A DNA stretch of 10,422 nucleotides from an uncultured Flavobacterium sp. (GCA_946479395.1 CAMLFV010000094.1:1-10422), one strand, 5' to 3'; numbered from the stretch's first letter, positions 1 to 6,548 are shown. Translations and numbers: made by a program. The notes: generated by a model not told the origin, from the letters alone.

Positions 1-66
1 CGTTTTAAGGCACAAGAAGAGCTTTACAATTATTACAGAAATAAAATAGAAGTGGTTTTAGATTAA
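1..66 (+). CDS. ppk1: C-terminal end of a probable polyphosphate kinase (partial)
   Basis: Frame 1 is open from the window edge to a TAA at 64-66 and encodes 21 residues, starting RFKAQEELYNYY and ending EVVLD. This fragment resembles the extreme C-terminus of Bacteroidota polyphosphate kinases, where a final helix with a Q-x-x-L-Y-x-Y pattern is common. Ppk1 polymerises the terminal phosphate of ATP into polyphosphate. The identification rests mainly on context: the stop codon overlaps by one base the start of an exopolyphosphatase gene, and ppk-ppx pairs are frequent. The fragment is too short for a domain to be visible, so that a reading frame ends here is certain but its identity is an inference. 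Confidence 0.55.
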   Translation, partial: RFKAQEELYNYYRNKIEVVLD

Positions 67-980
67 TGATAAAAATAAAAAAATACGCCGCAATTGATAT
101 TGGTTCTAATGCCATGCGATTGCTTATAGCCAATGTTATCGAAGAAGAAAACAAGCCAACACAATTTAACAAAAGTCACTTAATTCGCGTGCCTATTCGT
201 TTGGGTCAGGATGCTTTTACAGTGGGCGAAATTTCCGAAGAAAGTGCAGAACGTATGGTAAAAGCTATGAAAGCGTTTAAATTGCTGATGGATGTTTATC
301 AGGTTGAACAATACGCTGCTTGTGCAACATCTGCAATGCGCGAAGCATATAACGGCAAAGAGTTGGTTGATGAAATTGCCCAAAAAGCCAAAATTAATAT
401 CGATATAATTGAAGGAAAAGCCGAAGCTGCCATTATTGCTAATTCCGATTTGGAATCGTACATAAAAAACGACGGACATTATTTGTATGTTGATGTAGGT
501 GGTGGAAGTACCGAATTTACGCTGTTTTCAAACGGAAAACAAATTGTTTCGAAATCGTTTAAAAATGGAACGGTACGCTTGTTAAACAATATGGTAACCG
601 AAAGTGTTTGGCAGGAAATTGAAAAATGGATTAAAACACATACCGAAAATTTATCAAATGTTGAAATAATAGGATCGGGCGGAAACATCAACAAAATATT
701 TAAAATGTCGGGCAAAACCAACGATAAACCATTAACGCAAAGTTATTTGGTACAGCGTTTTAAATACTTAAATTCTTTGTCGTACGAAGAACGTATTTAT
801 ACTTTAGGGTTGAATACCGATCGTGCCGATGTTATTATTCCTGCCATTAAAATTTACGTAAACGCAATGAAATGGAGCAATGCCAAACACATTTATGTAC
901 CAAAAATTGGTCTTTCAGACGGTATTGTAAAAGCAATGTACTACAAGAACACAAAAATTACGATAAACAAAATCCTTTAA
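66..980 (+). CDS. ppx: Ppx/GppA-family exopolyphosphatase, short single-domain form
   Basis: This enzyme probably removes terminal phosphates from polyphosphate in the cytoplasm; some relatives hydrolyse pppGpp instead. The 304-residue product carries the whole ASKHA-fold core: phosphate-1 loop DIGSNAMRLL (11-20), ATSAMREA (87-94), IIEGKAEA (114-121), phosphate-2 loop DVGGGSTE (143-150), GTVRL (168-172), GSGGNINK (203-210), RADVIIPA (253-260) and GLSDG (282-286). By alignment with E. coli Ppx (SGNEEA), the catalytic second Glu is kept as E120, while the preceding Glu is Ala. It lacks the C-terminal HD-like region of the roughly 510-residue E. coli enzyme, which is usual for the short family. 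The ATG at 66-68 overlaps the upstream stop (TAATG), suggesting translational coupling with the probable ppk1. Transcription most likely ends at the hairpin that contains its stop codon. Ppx versus GppA activity cannot be decided from sequence. Confidence 0.9.
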   Translation: MIKIKKYAAIDIGSNAMRLLIANVIEEENKPTQFNKSHLIRVPIRLGQDAFTVGEISEESAERMVKAMKAFKLLMDVYQVEQYAACATSAMREAYNGKELVDEIAQKAKINIDIIEGKAEAAIIANSDLESYIKNDGHYLYVDVGGGSTEFTLFSNGKQIVSKSFKNGTVRLLNNMVTESVWQEIEKWIKTHTENLSNVEIIGSGGNINKIFKMSGKTNDKPLTQSYLVQRFKYLNSLSYEERIYTLGLNTDRADVIIPAIKIYVNAMKWSNAKHIYVPKIGLSDGIVKAMYYKNTKITINKIL

Positions 981-1003
981 GTTTTTAAAGGATTTATTTT
1001 TTT
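970..1003 (+). terminator. Intrinsic terminator of the ppk1-ppx unit
   Basis: A perfect 11-bp inverted repeat, AAATCCTTTAA at 970-980 and its complement at 985-995, encloses a GTTT loop. After a single A it is followed by seven T (997-1003). The ppx stop codon TAA (978-980) lies in the left arm. Hairpin plus T-tract is the standard Rho-independent layout. The stem is AT-rich, so its strength is uncertain. Confidence 0.8.
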
Positions 1004-1022
1004 AGCGTTGAAAAATCTTCCT

Positions 1023-1030
1023 TAATTTTA
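1023..1030 (+). promoter_or_regulatory. Candidate Bacteroidota -7 element before the DUF2400 gene
   Basis: TAATTTTA matches the flavobacterial -7 consensus TAnnTTTG except for the last base. It lies just after the ppx terminator and only four bases (CAAA) before the ATG at 1035. A TTG occurs at 1008-1010, but the 12-bp spacing to this element is too short for a standard -33 box. If used, the transcript would be nearly leaderless, which fits the absence of a Shine-Dalgarno sequence here. Confidence 0.3.
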
Positions 1031-1034
1031 CAAA

Positions 1035-1799
1035 ATGAATTTCGAAGAACTAAAAGATTATCTTGATTTTAAAGCAGATCAGTACAACAATCCTAATTTT
1101 ATTGAAAGCGATCCTATACAGATTCCGCATCGATATAAGATAAAAGAAGATATTGAAATCAGTGGTTTTTTAGCATCGACCATTGCTTGGGGAAATCGGA
1201 AAATGATTATTAACAGCGCAACCAATATGATGGATGCCATGGGAAATAATCCGTATGATTTTATTATGAATGCCACAAATAATCAGATTGATTCCATTGA
1301 TAACATTGTTCATAGAACATTCAATTCAGAAGATTTTAGATACTTTATTAAATCGCTTCGAAATATTTACGAGCATCATGGTGGATTAGAAAATGTTTTT
1401 TCTGCGAATAATTCCATAAATCTCCAAAACAGAATATCAGAATTTAAAAAGATTTTTTTTGAAATAGATCATCCGCTGCGAACTACTAAACATATTTCGG
1501 ATCCTTTAAAAGGCTCTTCGTCAAAAAGGATAAATATGTTTTTGCGTTGGGTTACTAGAAACGACGGAAAAGGAGTCGATTTTGGTATTTGGAACACTGT
1601 TTCTCCATCAGAATTATCTTGTCCGTTAGATGTTCATTCGGGAAATGTAGCTCGAACCTTGGGTATTTTAAATCGAAAACAAAACGATCAAAAAGCATTG
1701 ATTGAATTAGACGAAGCTTTGAGAAAATTTGATCCTACAGATCCTGTTAAATATGATTTTGCTTTGTTTGGATTAGGTGTTTTTGAAGGAATAAAGTAA
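1035..1799 (+). CDS. TIGR02757/DUF2400 family protein, possibly a divergent HhH-GPD DNA glycosylase
   Basis: This 254-residue protein has no signal peptide or membrane segment. It fits the conserved bacterial family TIGR02757 (DUF2400) through PHRYKIKEDIEISGFLAS (31-48), the IAWGNRK block (50-56), KRINMFLRWVTRND (164-177), VDFGIW (181-186), CPLDVHSGNVARTLGI (196-211) and KFDPTDPVKYDFALFGLGVF (231-250). The family has no established function. The last two blocks resemble the segment of HhH-GPD DNA glycosylases that holds the catalytic Asp (pattern D-x-H/N-x-x-R-x-x-x-R-L, then a helix ending in LG). Here that Asp would be D199, and K164 in the KRINMF helix is a candidate for the Schiff-base Lys of bifunctional enzymes. 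No iron-sulfur Cys cluster follows. Family membership is a firm call; DNA repair activity is inference. It is separated from ppx by a terminator and ends 2 bp from the convergent glycosyltransferase gene. Confidence 0.85.
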   Translation: MNFEELKDYLDFKADQYNNPNFIESDPIQIPHRYKIKEDIEISGFLASTIAWGNRKMIINSATNMMDAMGNNPYDFIMNATNNQIDSIDNIVHRTFNSEDFRYFIKSLRNIYEHHGGLENVFSANNSINLQNRISEFKKIFFEIDHPLRTTKHISDPLKGSSSKRINMFLRWVTRNDGKGVDFGIWNTVSPSELSCPLDVHSGNVARTLGILNRKQNDQKALIELDEALRKFDPTDPVKYDFALFGLGVFEGIK

Positions 1800-1801
1800 A
1801 C

Positions 1802-2794
1802 TTATTTAAGTTGATGAAATTTTTTCTTCCCCTTTAAAAAGTAATCAAAAACAATATTATCGATATAAAAATAATTTGATTTAGGATTTTGAACCTGTTT
1901 GTCTTTTAGCTTTGAAAGATTGCCATAATACGCAAAATGCGCTTTAATAATTGCAAAAGTATGCAATGGCTGTAAACTCAAAAATAATTTTACACCCGCT
2001 AAACCGTCCAAACATAATCGTTTAAAAATAATACCAAAACGCTTTTCTTTTGGAAGATTTTTATACAGCATAAACAAAGAATTCCTAAAGTTTAAAAAGG
2101 TTTTCTGCGGGTTCGATTTTTTTAAAGTAGCACCACCAATATGGTAAACGGTACTTTCGTTACAATAATAAACTTTTACGTTTTGGTTGAAAGCTCGCCA
2201 ACATAAATCGATTTCTTCTTGGTGTGCAAAAAAATGGTCATCAAAACCGTTTAACTGTTTAAAAACACGGTTTCGAATAAAAAAACAAGCTCCCGATGCC
2301 CAAAAAATTTCCTGAGTTTGGTATTGGTTTTCGTCTTTTTCTAATATATCAAAAATTCTTCCTCTACAAAACGGAAAGCCGTATTTATCAATAAATCCGC
2401 CTGCTGCACCTGCGTATTCAAAATATTTTTTGTTCTTGAAATCTAATATTTTTGGTTGAATAATTCCAATAGAATTATCTTTTTGAAACAAATCTAAAAT
2501 AGGCTGTAACCAGTTTTCTGTTACTTCAATATCGGTATTCAGCAAACAAATATATTCCTCGTTTACTTGTTTTAAGGCCTCGTTGTATCCTTTGGCGTAG
2601 CCGAAATTATCAGAAAGTTGTATCCATTTTACCGACGGAAACTGTGTTTCAACAAAGTGTTTAGATCCATCGGTAGAATTATTGTCTGCAACATAAATTA
2701 CAGCTTCTGCAGAAAATCGTTCAACAATAGGCAAAAACTGTTTTAAAAGTTCTAAACCGTTCCAGTTTAATAAAACAACCGCAATGTTCTTCAT
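1802..2794 (-). CDS. GT-A fold family 2 glycosyltransferase
   Basis: The enzyme should transfer a sugar from a nucleotide-sugar donor to a cell-surface glycan or lipid acceptor at the inner face of the cytoplasmic membrane. Visible GT2 features are the N-terminal strand VVLLNWNG (6-13), the donor-binding DNNSTDGS (37-44), DNFGYAKGYN (62-71), the metal-binding DxD-like LLNTDIEV (84-91), the WASGA block (165-169), the acceptor/catalytic segment FAHQEEIDLCWR (189-200) and the H218 region YHIGGATL. This arrangement is typical of rhamnosyltransferase-like (WbbL-type) members, but donor and acceptor cannot be read from sequence. No clear transmembrane helix is present; the C-terminal 90 residues contain an amphipathic, basic region. 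Its ATG overlaps the stop of the upstream lipoprotein gene by one base (TAATG), so the two are probably translationally coupled. No terminator is visible after the stop. Confidence 0.9.
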   Translation of the reverse strand: MKNIAVVLLNWNGLELLKQFLPIVERFSAEAVIYVADNNSTDGSKHFVETQFPSVKWIQLSDNFGYAKGYNEALKQVNEEYICLLNTDIEVTENWLQPILDLFQKDNSIGIIQPKILDFKNKKYFEYAGAAGGFIDKYGFPFCRGRIFDILEKDENQYQTQEIFWASGACFFIRNRVFKQLNGFDDHFFAHQEEIDLCWRAFNQNVKVYYCNESTVYHIGGATLKKSNPQKTFLNFRNSLFMLYKNLPKEKRFGIIFKRLCLDGLAGVKLFLSLQPLHTFAIIKAHFAYYGNLSKLKDKQVQNPKSNYFYIDNIVFDYFLKGKKKFHQLK

Positions 2795-3702
2795 TATTTC
2801 AAACGTTGAGAAATTTCCTTTTTAGTAAAATCTTTCAAATCTAAATAAAACACTTCTGCTGTAAAATTTCTATCGTTTGCATAAAAATGTTTTAAGAAAG
2901 CTTTGGTAATTTCTGCCGAAATTAATTTAGGATTTTTCTTTACAAAAGTTATGTATTCCTGTTCGTTTTCTACATAAAGTTTTTTGTTAGAAACCTCGAA
3001 AGCTGGTTTTGTAGAAGTTCCAAACAAGTACATCATCATGTTTTCTGTGTACGATTTTTTTGCATGATCAATAAACTTGAAATCTTTGTTTTTAACAATA
3101 AATTTCTCCCAACTAATAATTAAATCGCGTTGTTTTTCTAGCGAAATTTTCTCGTTATTAATTTGCGAATCGTATAAAAGTTTGTGTTCAGCGTACCGTA
3201 ATTTTAAATATTCTTCGTATTCACGAGTGATTTTTTTGTGAAATAAATTGTAGAAATATCCTGGTTTTATTTTAAAATCGTAAGTTGTAGAATCAATTTT
3301 TCTAAAATACAAACCAACCTTATCATACGTATTTTCCTTACGTAAAATGGTATCGTGCTTTTCGGTCCCCAACTTATGATACGTTTTTAAAGTATTGATT
3401 TCTGCCATGTTTATAGAATCTACAATCACGGTTAAACGCTTGTAATAATCAATAAACAATGCTTCGGCTTCCTTTTTGTTGGCTTTTTTTAATTTGCGTT
3501 TTAAATCCTTTTGTTCATTCTCTAAATGCTCAACCAATTCTTGTGCATTTTTGTTCGATAAAACATAATCAGGATCGCTAGAATAAAGAATTTCTGTAAT
3601 AGTATCGTTATTTGAATCGTTTGGTACCGATGTTTTTTCTTTGTTGCAAGAAACAAAAACAGCTGCTACCAACAATCCTATATATATGAAATTTTTACTC
3701 AT
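2794..3702 (-). CDS. Hypothetical lipoprotein with a charged helical N-terminal half
   Basis: I do not recognise this 302-residue protein. It starts with a lipoprotein signal: MSKN, a hydrophobic stretch (5-16), and a lipobox ending VSC with C19 as the predicted lipidated residue, followed by NKEKT. The mature protein should sit in the inner or outer membrane facing the periplasm, or on the cell surface. The residues after C19 are of mixed charge and do not clearly match the acidic surface-export signal known in some Bacteroidota. Residues 50-85 are a Lys/Glu-rich, probably coiled-coil helix; the remainder is rich in Lys, Tyr and Glu with no catalytic motif I can name. It lies 9 bp after the nuclease-like gene and overlaps the GT2 gene by one base, so the three probably form one transcript. 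An envelope role linked to the glycosyltransferase is possible but unproven. Confidence 0.75.
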   Translation of the reverse strand: MSKNFIYIGLLVAAVFVSCNKEKTSVPNDSNNDTITEILYSSDPDYVLSNKNAQELVEHLENEQKDLKRKLKKANKKEAEALFIDYYKRLTVIVDSINMAEINTLKTYHKLGTEKHDTILRKENTYDKVGLYFRKIDSTTYDFKIKPGYFYNLFHKKITREYEEYLKLRYAEHKLLYDSQINNEKISLEKQRDLIISWEKFIVKNKDFKFIDHAKKSYTENMMMYLFGTSTKPAFEVSNKKLYVENEQEYITFVKKNPKLISAEITKAFLKHFYANDRNFTAEVFYLDLKDFTKKEISQRLK

Positions 3703-3711
3703 ATTTAACTT

Positions 3712-4146
3712 TTAAGGTAAATCAGTTAAAAACTGATATTTTTTATTTACATAATCTAATTTACAATAATAATGATCTAAACCGTTGGTAACCATTAAAA
3801 ACTGAGCATTTAAGCTCATATTGTATCGCGCAATTTGATCGAAAACCGATTGGGTTATCTTTACCGATGGTTCTTTACATTCAACCAACAAAAAAATAGA
3901 TCCTTTCGGCGTAAAAACAACTACATCGTACCGTTTGTTCATGTCGTTAATTTTTACAACTTTCTCGACGTTTATATGCGATTGCGGATACAATTTGACT
4001 TTAATCAAAAACTGAACCACATGTTGCCGCACCCATTCTTCGGGCGTTAACAAAACGTATTTTTTCCTGATGTCATCGAAAATGAACCGTTTATTTTCAT
4101 TATTTTTGAAACGAAATTGAAAATCGGGAAAATTTAAATCACGCAT
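3712..4146 (-). CDS. Stand-alone HsdR N-terminal-type PD-(D/E)xK nuclease-like protein
   Basis: The 144-residue product resembles only the N-terminal nuclease domain of type I restriction HsdR subunits (HSDR_N_2-like). It shows the expected PD-(D/E)xK order: helical TPEEWVRQH (34-42, candidate E37), D74 in the strand RYDVVVF (72-78), E89-C90-K91 in the strand FLLVECKEP (85-93), then Q104 in VFDQIARYN (101-109) and a TNG turn (120-122). These residues would bind metal and cut DNA if the site is active. There is no helicase, methyltransferase or specificity subunit in the window, so this is not a restriction system. Annotation as a type I restriction enzyme would mislead. It is the first gene of a minus-strand operon with the lipoprotein and GT2 genes, and is transcribed divergently from holA, an arrangement I recall from other Bacteroidota. 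A DNA maintenance role is inference. Confidence 0.8.
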   Translation of the reverse strand: MRDLNFPDFQFRFKNNENKRFIFDDIRKKYVLLTPEEWVRQHVVQFLIKVKLYPQSHINVEKVVKINDMNKRYDVVVFTPKGSIFLLVECKEPSVKITQSVFDQIARYNMSLNAQFLMVTNGLDHYYCKLDYVNKKYQFLTDLP

Positions 4147-4150
4147 ATTG

Positions 4151-4158
4151 CAAATTTA
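4151..4158 (-). promoter_or_regulatory. Bacteroidota -7 promoter element for the nuclease-lipoprotein-GT2 operon
   Basis: On the minus strand the sequence reads TAAATTTG, an exact match to the flavobacterial -7 consensus TAnnTTTG. Only CAAT separates it from the ATG at 4146, so the transcript would begin at or very near the start codon. No TTG -33 box is seen at the expected distance, which lowers confidence. Confidence 0.45.
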
Positions 4159-4182
4159 TTCATTCTCTTTAAAAAATCTTTA

Positions 4183-4190
4183 TAAATCTG
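4183..4190 (+). promoter_or_regulatory. Candidate -7 element for holA
   Basis: TAAATCTG matches the -7 consensus TAnnTTTG at five of six fixed positions and ends 9 bases before the holA ATG at 4200. Together with the opposite-strand element at 4151-4158 it makes a compact back-to-back promoter region of 53 bp. No -33 TTG is found at the usual spacing. Confidence 0.35.
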
Positions 4191-4199
4191 TGAAAGTTT

Positions 4200-5219
4200 A
4201 TGAGTGAGCTAAAAAAAATGATTACTTCGTTTAAAAAAGATGGCTACAAACCGGTATATTTTTTAATGGGCGAAGAACCTTATTTTATTGATTTTTTAAG
4301 TGATTATTTTACCAATAATGTAATTTCTGAAGAAGAAAAATCGTTCAATCAGGTTGTTTTATACGGCAAAGATGTTTCTGTGAACGATATTATGTCGCAA
4401 GCTCGACAATATCCTTTTATGGGTGATAAAATGCTGGTTGTGGTTAAAGAAGCCCAGGAATTGGTTAAAACTATTGATCAATTTTCGTCGTACTTTAAAA
4501 GCGTTCAGCCATCAACTATCATTGTATTTTGTTACAAATACAAAACGCTCGATAAACGTAAAGAACTTTATAAAACCCTTTCAAAATCTGAATTTGCTGA
4601 AATTTTCGAAAGCAATAAATTAAAAGATTATCAGGTTGAAGGTTGGATAAAGACTTTGATCAGCGATGAAAAATTAGAAATTGAACCAAAAGCGGTTGCT
4701 ATGTTGGTTGAATTTTTAGGGAACGATTTAAGTAAGATTTCAAACGAAATTGATAAGTTAAAGATCGTTTTAAAGAATGATAAATTGATTACTGCCGATT
4801 TGGTTGAAGAAAATATCGGGATAAGTAAAGAATACAATAATTTTGAACTGATTAATGCAGTTGCTTATAAAAACGAAGCAAAAGCGTTTAGCATAGCCAA
4901 ATATTTTGCGTTAAATACAAAAAGTAATCCGTTTGTTGTAACAACGTCATTGCTATATAATTTCTTTTCTAAACTGTTGCAATATCATGGAATGATTTAT
5001 AAAAATGCAGGTGCAAATCCGGCTGATATTGCCAAGCAATTGGGAATTAATCAATATGGATTGAAAGATTATCAGGCAGCAAGCAAGATTTATCCAATGA
5101 AAAAAGTAAGTCAGGCAATCGCCGTAATTCGTGAAATTGACTTAAAAGGAAAAGGTGTAAACGGAAGTTTAACGCATGACGATTTATTGAAAGAACTTTT
5201 AATTAAAGTGCTTCGTTAA
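4200..5219 (+). CDS. holA: DNA polymerase III subunit delta (clamp-loader wrench)
   Basis: HolA is the clamp-loader subunit that contacts the beta sliding clamp and opens it for loading on primed DNA. The 339-residue length is normal for the family. Visible landmarks are the N-terminal strand and loop PVYFLMGEEPYFIDFL (18-33), which carries the family G-E-E signature, MLVVVKEAQEL (78-88), IIVFCYKYKTLDKRKELYK (107-125), the middle-domain helix DLSKISNEIDKLKI (176-189), FELINAVAYKNEAKAFSI (215-232) and a C-terminal collar helix ending LTHDDLLKELLIKVL (324-338). As expected for delta, there is no Walker A motif, so it does not hydrolyse ATP. The ATG at 4200 is the first in frame and gives the conserved N-terminus; no clear Shine-Dalgarno is present. 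It is divergent from the nuclease-like gene and is followed after 17 bp by a small membrane protein gene. Confidence 0.9.
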   Translation: MSELKKMITSFKKDGYKPVYFLMGEEPYFIDFLSDYFTNNVISEEEKSFNQVVLYGKDVSVNDIMSQARQYPFMGDKMLVVVKEAQELVKTIDQFSSYFKSVQPSTIIVFCYKYKTLDKRKELYKTLSKSEFAEIFESNKLKDYQVEGWIKTLISDEKLEIEPKAVAMLVEFLGNDLSKISNEIDKLKIVLKNDKLITADLVEENIGISKEYNNFELINAVAYKNEAKAFSIAKYFALNTKSNPFVVTTSLLYNFFSKLLQYHGMIYKNAGANPADIAKQLGINQYGLKDYQAASKIYPMKKVSQAIAVIREIDLKGKGVNGSLTHDDLLKELLIKVLR

Positions 5220-5236
5220 TTTTAAAACTCTAATTA

Positions 5237-5419
5237 ATGTCATTAAATAAAAATAAAATATTAGGCTGGGCAACATTAATCATGGTTCTTATGGGATGCA
5301 TTTTAGTTGGCTTGGCAATTTACCGCTATGCCGATATTGCCGGTTGGGGCTTTGGTGCAGTGGGCGTGGGCTTTTTTGCAATTGCTTGGGTCTTTAATGC
5401 CTTGAAGGGCAGGGTGTAG
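5237..5419 (+). CDS. Small two-helix membrane protein (CAL67264-type family, tentative)
   Basis: This 60-residue protein has a short basic N-terminus (MSLNKNK), a hydrophobic helix at about 9-28, a loop YRYADIAGWG (29-38), a second Gly/Phe-rich hydrophobic helix at about 37-54 and a basic end NALKGRV. Both ends carry positive charge, which by the positive-inside rule predicts both termini in the cytoplasm. The sequence fits, from memory, a small Flavobacteriia-restricted membrane family annotated in databases as CAL67264; no function is known. It is 17 bp after holA and 24 bp before serC on the same strand, and the unbroken frame with typical codon use supports a real gene. Its conservation between replication and metabolism genes is probably positional rather than functional. 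Confidence 0.8.
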   Translation: MSLNKNKILGWATLIMVLMGCILVGLAIYRYADIAGWGFGAVGVGFFAIAWVFNALKGRV

Positions 5420-5443
5420 ATCTCTTTTAAATTTAGAAGTATA

Positions 5444-6517
5444 ATGAAAATGCATAATTTTAGTTCCGGACCAAGTATTTTGCCACCAGAAGTTTTACAA
5501 AAAGCTTCGGAAGCCGTGTTGAATTTCAATAATTCTGGATTGTCTTTAATAGAAATTTCCCACAGAGATTCTTCTTTTGTTGAAATTATGAATTCGGCTC
5601 GAAATTTAGCTTTGGAATTATTGAATTTGCAAGGTAAAGGATATTCTTCTTTATTGGTTCAAGGCGGAGCCAGTTTAGAATTTGTTAGAGTTGCAAATAA
5701 CTTAATGAAAGTTGACGGAAAAGCAGGCTATATAAATACAGGAAACTGGGCAAATAATGCAAAAAACGAAGCTGCTTATTTTGGTGAAGTGGTTGAAGTG
5801 GCATCATCAAAAGATAAAAATTACAGTTATATTCCCAAAAATATTGTCGTTCCTAATGATTTAGATTACTTGCACATTACATCGAACAATACCATTTACG
5901 GAACACAGTTTAAAGATTTTCCTGAAACTAATGTTCCGTTGGTTTGTGATATGAGTTCGGATATCTTTTCTCGAAATTTAGATTTTTCAAAGTTCGATTT
6001 GATCTATGCTTGTGCCCAAAAGAATGCCGGAACATCTGGAGTAAATTTGATCGTTGTAAAAGATGAATTGCTGGATAAAACCAACAGAAGTATTCCGAAT
6101 ATCATGAACTATAAAAAGCATATCGAAAGAGAAAGTATGTATAATACACCTTCGGTTTTTTCGGTTTATGTCAGCTACCTTACAATGAAGTGGCTTAAAG
6201 ATTTAGGCGGAATTGTTGCTGCAGAACGTCGAAATCTAGCAAAAGCCAATTTAATGTATTCTGAAATAGATAGAAATAGTCTGTTTTATGGAACCGCAGT
6301 AGTTGAAGATCGATCTGTAATGAACGCTACCTTTTTTCTTAAAGATGAAAATCTAACAAAAGCGTTTGATGAATTATGTTCTAGCGAAGGAATTTATGGC
6401 GTAAAAGGTCACAGAGTTTTTGGTGGTTACCGCGCATCAATGTATAATGCTTTACCAATGGCAAGTGTTCAAAAATTTGTTGAAGTAATGCAGTTTTTTG
6501 AAACAAGATATATGTAA
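5444..6517 (+). CDS. serC: Phosphoserine aminotransferase
   Basis: SerC is a cytoplasmic PLP enzyme that converts 3-phosphohydroxypyruvate plus glutamate to O-phosphoserine and 2-oxoglutarate; it also acts in the DXP-dependent pyridoxal phosphate pathway. The 357-residue product has all hallmarks: HNFSSGPSILP (4-14), substrate-binding EISHR (37-41), cofactor-phosphate loop QGGAS (73-77), W102, which stacks on the pyridine ring, SNNTIYGTQF (147-156), D169 in CDMSSD contacting the ring nitrogen, the Schiff-base lysine K193 in AQKNAGTSG (191-199), YNTPSVF (233-239), and GGYRASMYNALP (327-338). The QGGAS form is the Bacillus/Bacteroidota type rather than the enterobacterial GGGRG. The start at 5444 gives MKMHNFS; an in-frame ATG at 5450 would give MHNFS, and AGAAG at 5435-5439 favours the first only slightly. 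TAAATTTA at 5428-5435 with a TTG at 5402-5404 (23-bp spacing) is a weak candidate promoter. serA does not follow; a terminator does. Confidence 0.96.
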   Translation: MKMHNFSSGPSILPPEVLQKASEAVLNFNNSGLSLIEISHRDSSFVEIMNSARNLALELLNLQGKGYSSLLVQGGASLEFVRVANNLMKVDGKAGYINTGNWANNAKNEAAYFGEVVEVASSKDKNYSYIPKNIVVPNDLDYLHITSNNTIYGTQFKDFPETNVPLVCDMSSDIFSRNLDFSKFDLIYACAQKNAGTSGVNLIVVKDELLDKTNRSIPNIMNYKKHIERESMYNTPSVFSVYVSYLTMKWLKDLGGIVAAERRNLAKANLMYSEIDRNSLFYGTAVVEDRSVMNATFFLKDENLTKAFDELCSSEGIYGVKGHRVFGGYRASMYNALPMASVQKFVEVMQFFETRYM

Positions 6518-6547
6518 AAAATGGCTTCCACATTGGAAGCCATTTTT
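6517..6547. terminator. Bidirectional intrinsic terminator between serC and the TPR gene
   Basis: Arms at 6517-6530 and 6534-6547 are perfect complements over 14 bp, with the GC-containing core TGGCTTCCA flanked by five A on the left and five T on the right and a CAT loop. The layout gives a U-tract in both directions and fills essentially the whole 31-bp gap between the two convergent genes. The last base of the serC stop lies at its left edge. Confidence 0.9.
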
Positions 6548-6548
6548 A

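Noticed and set aside
1453..1460. Run of eight T in the DUF2400 gene as a phase-variation tract
   Set aside because: Such runs are expected in AT-rich coding DNA, the frame is intact, and the gene is not a surface or restriction gene of the usual phase-variable kind.
1799..1812. AACTTA-TT-TAAGTT palindrome at the DUF2400/GT2 junction as a terminator
   Set aside because: The stem is at most six almost all-AT pairs with a two-base centre and no T-tract in either direction, too weak to support.
3835..4050. Plus-strand 71-codon frame opposite the nuclease-like gene, and similar short antisense frames elsewhere
   Set aside because: They lie wholly inside genes with recognisable conserved motifs on the other strand and show no motif, signal or leader of their own.
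3712..4146. A type I restriction-modification system
   Set aside because: Only an HsdR-N-like domain is present; no methyltransferase, specificity subunit or helicase occurs nearby, and neighbours are housekeeping or envelope genes.
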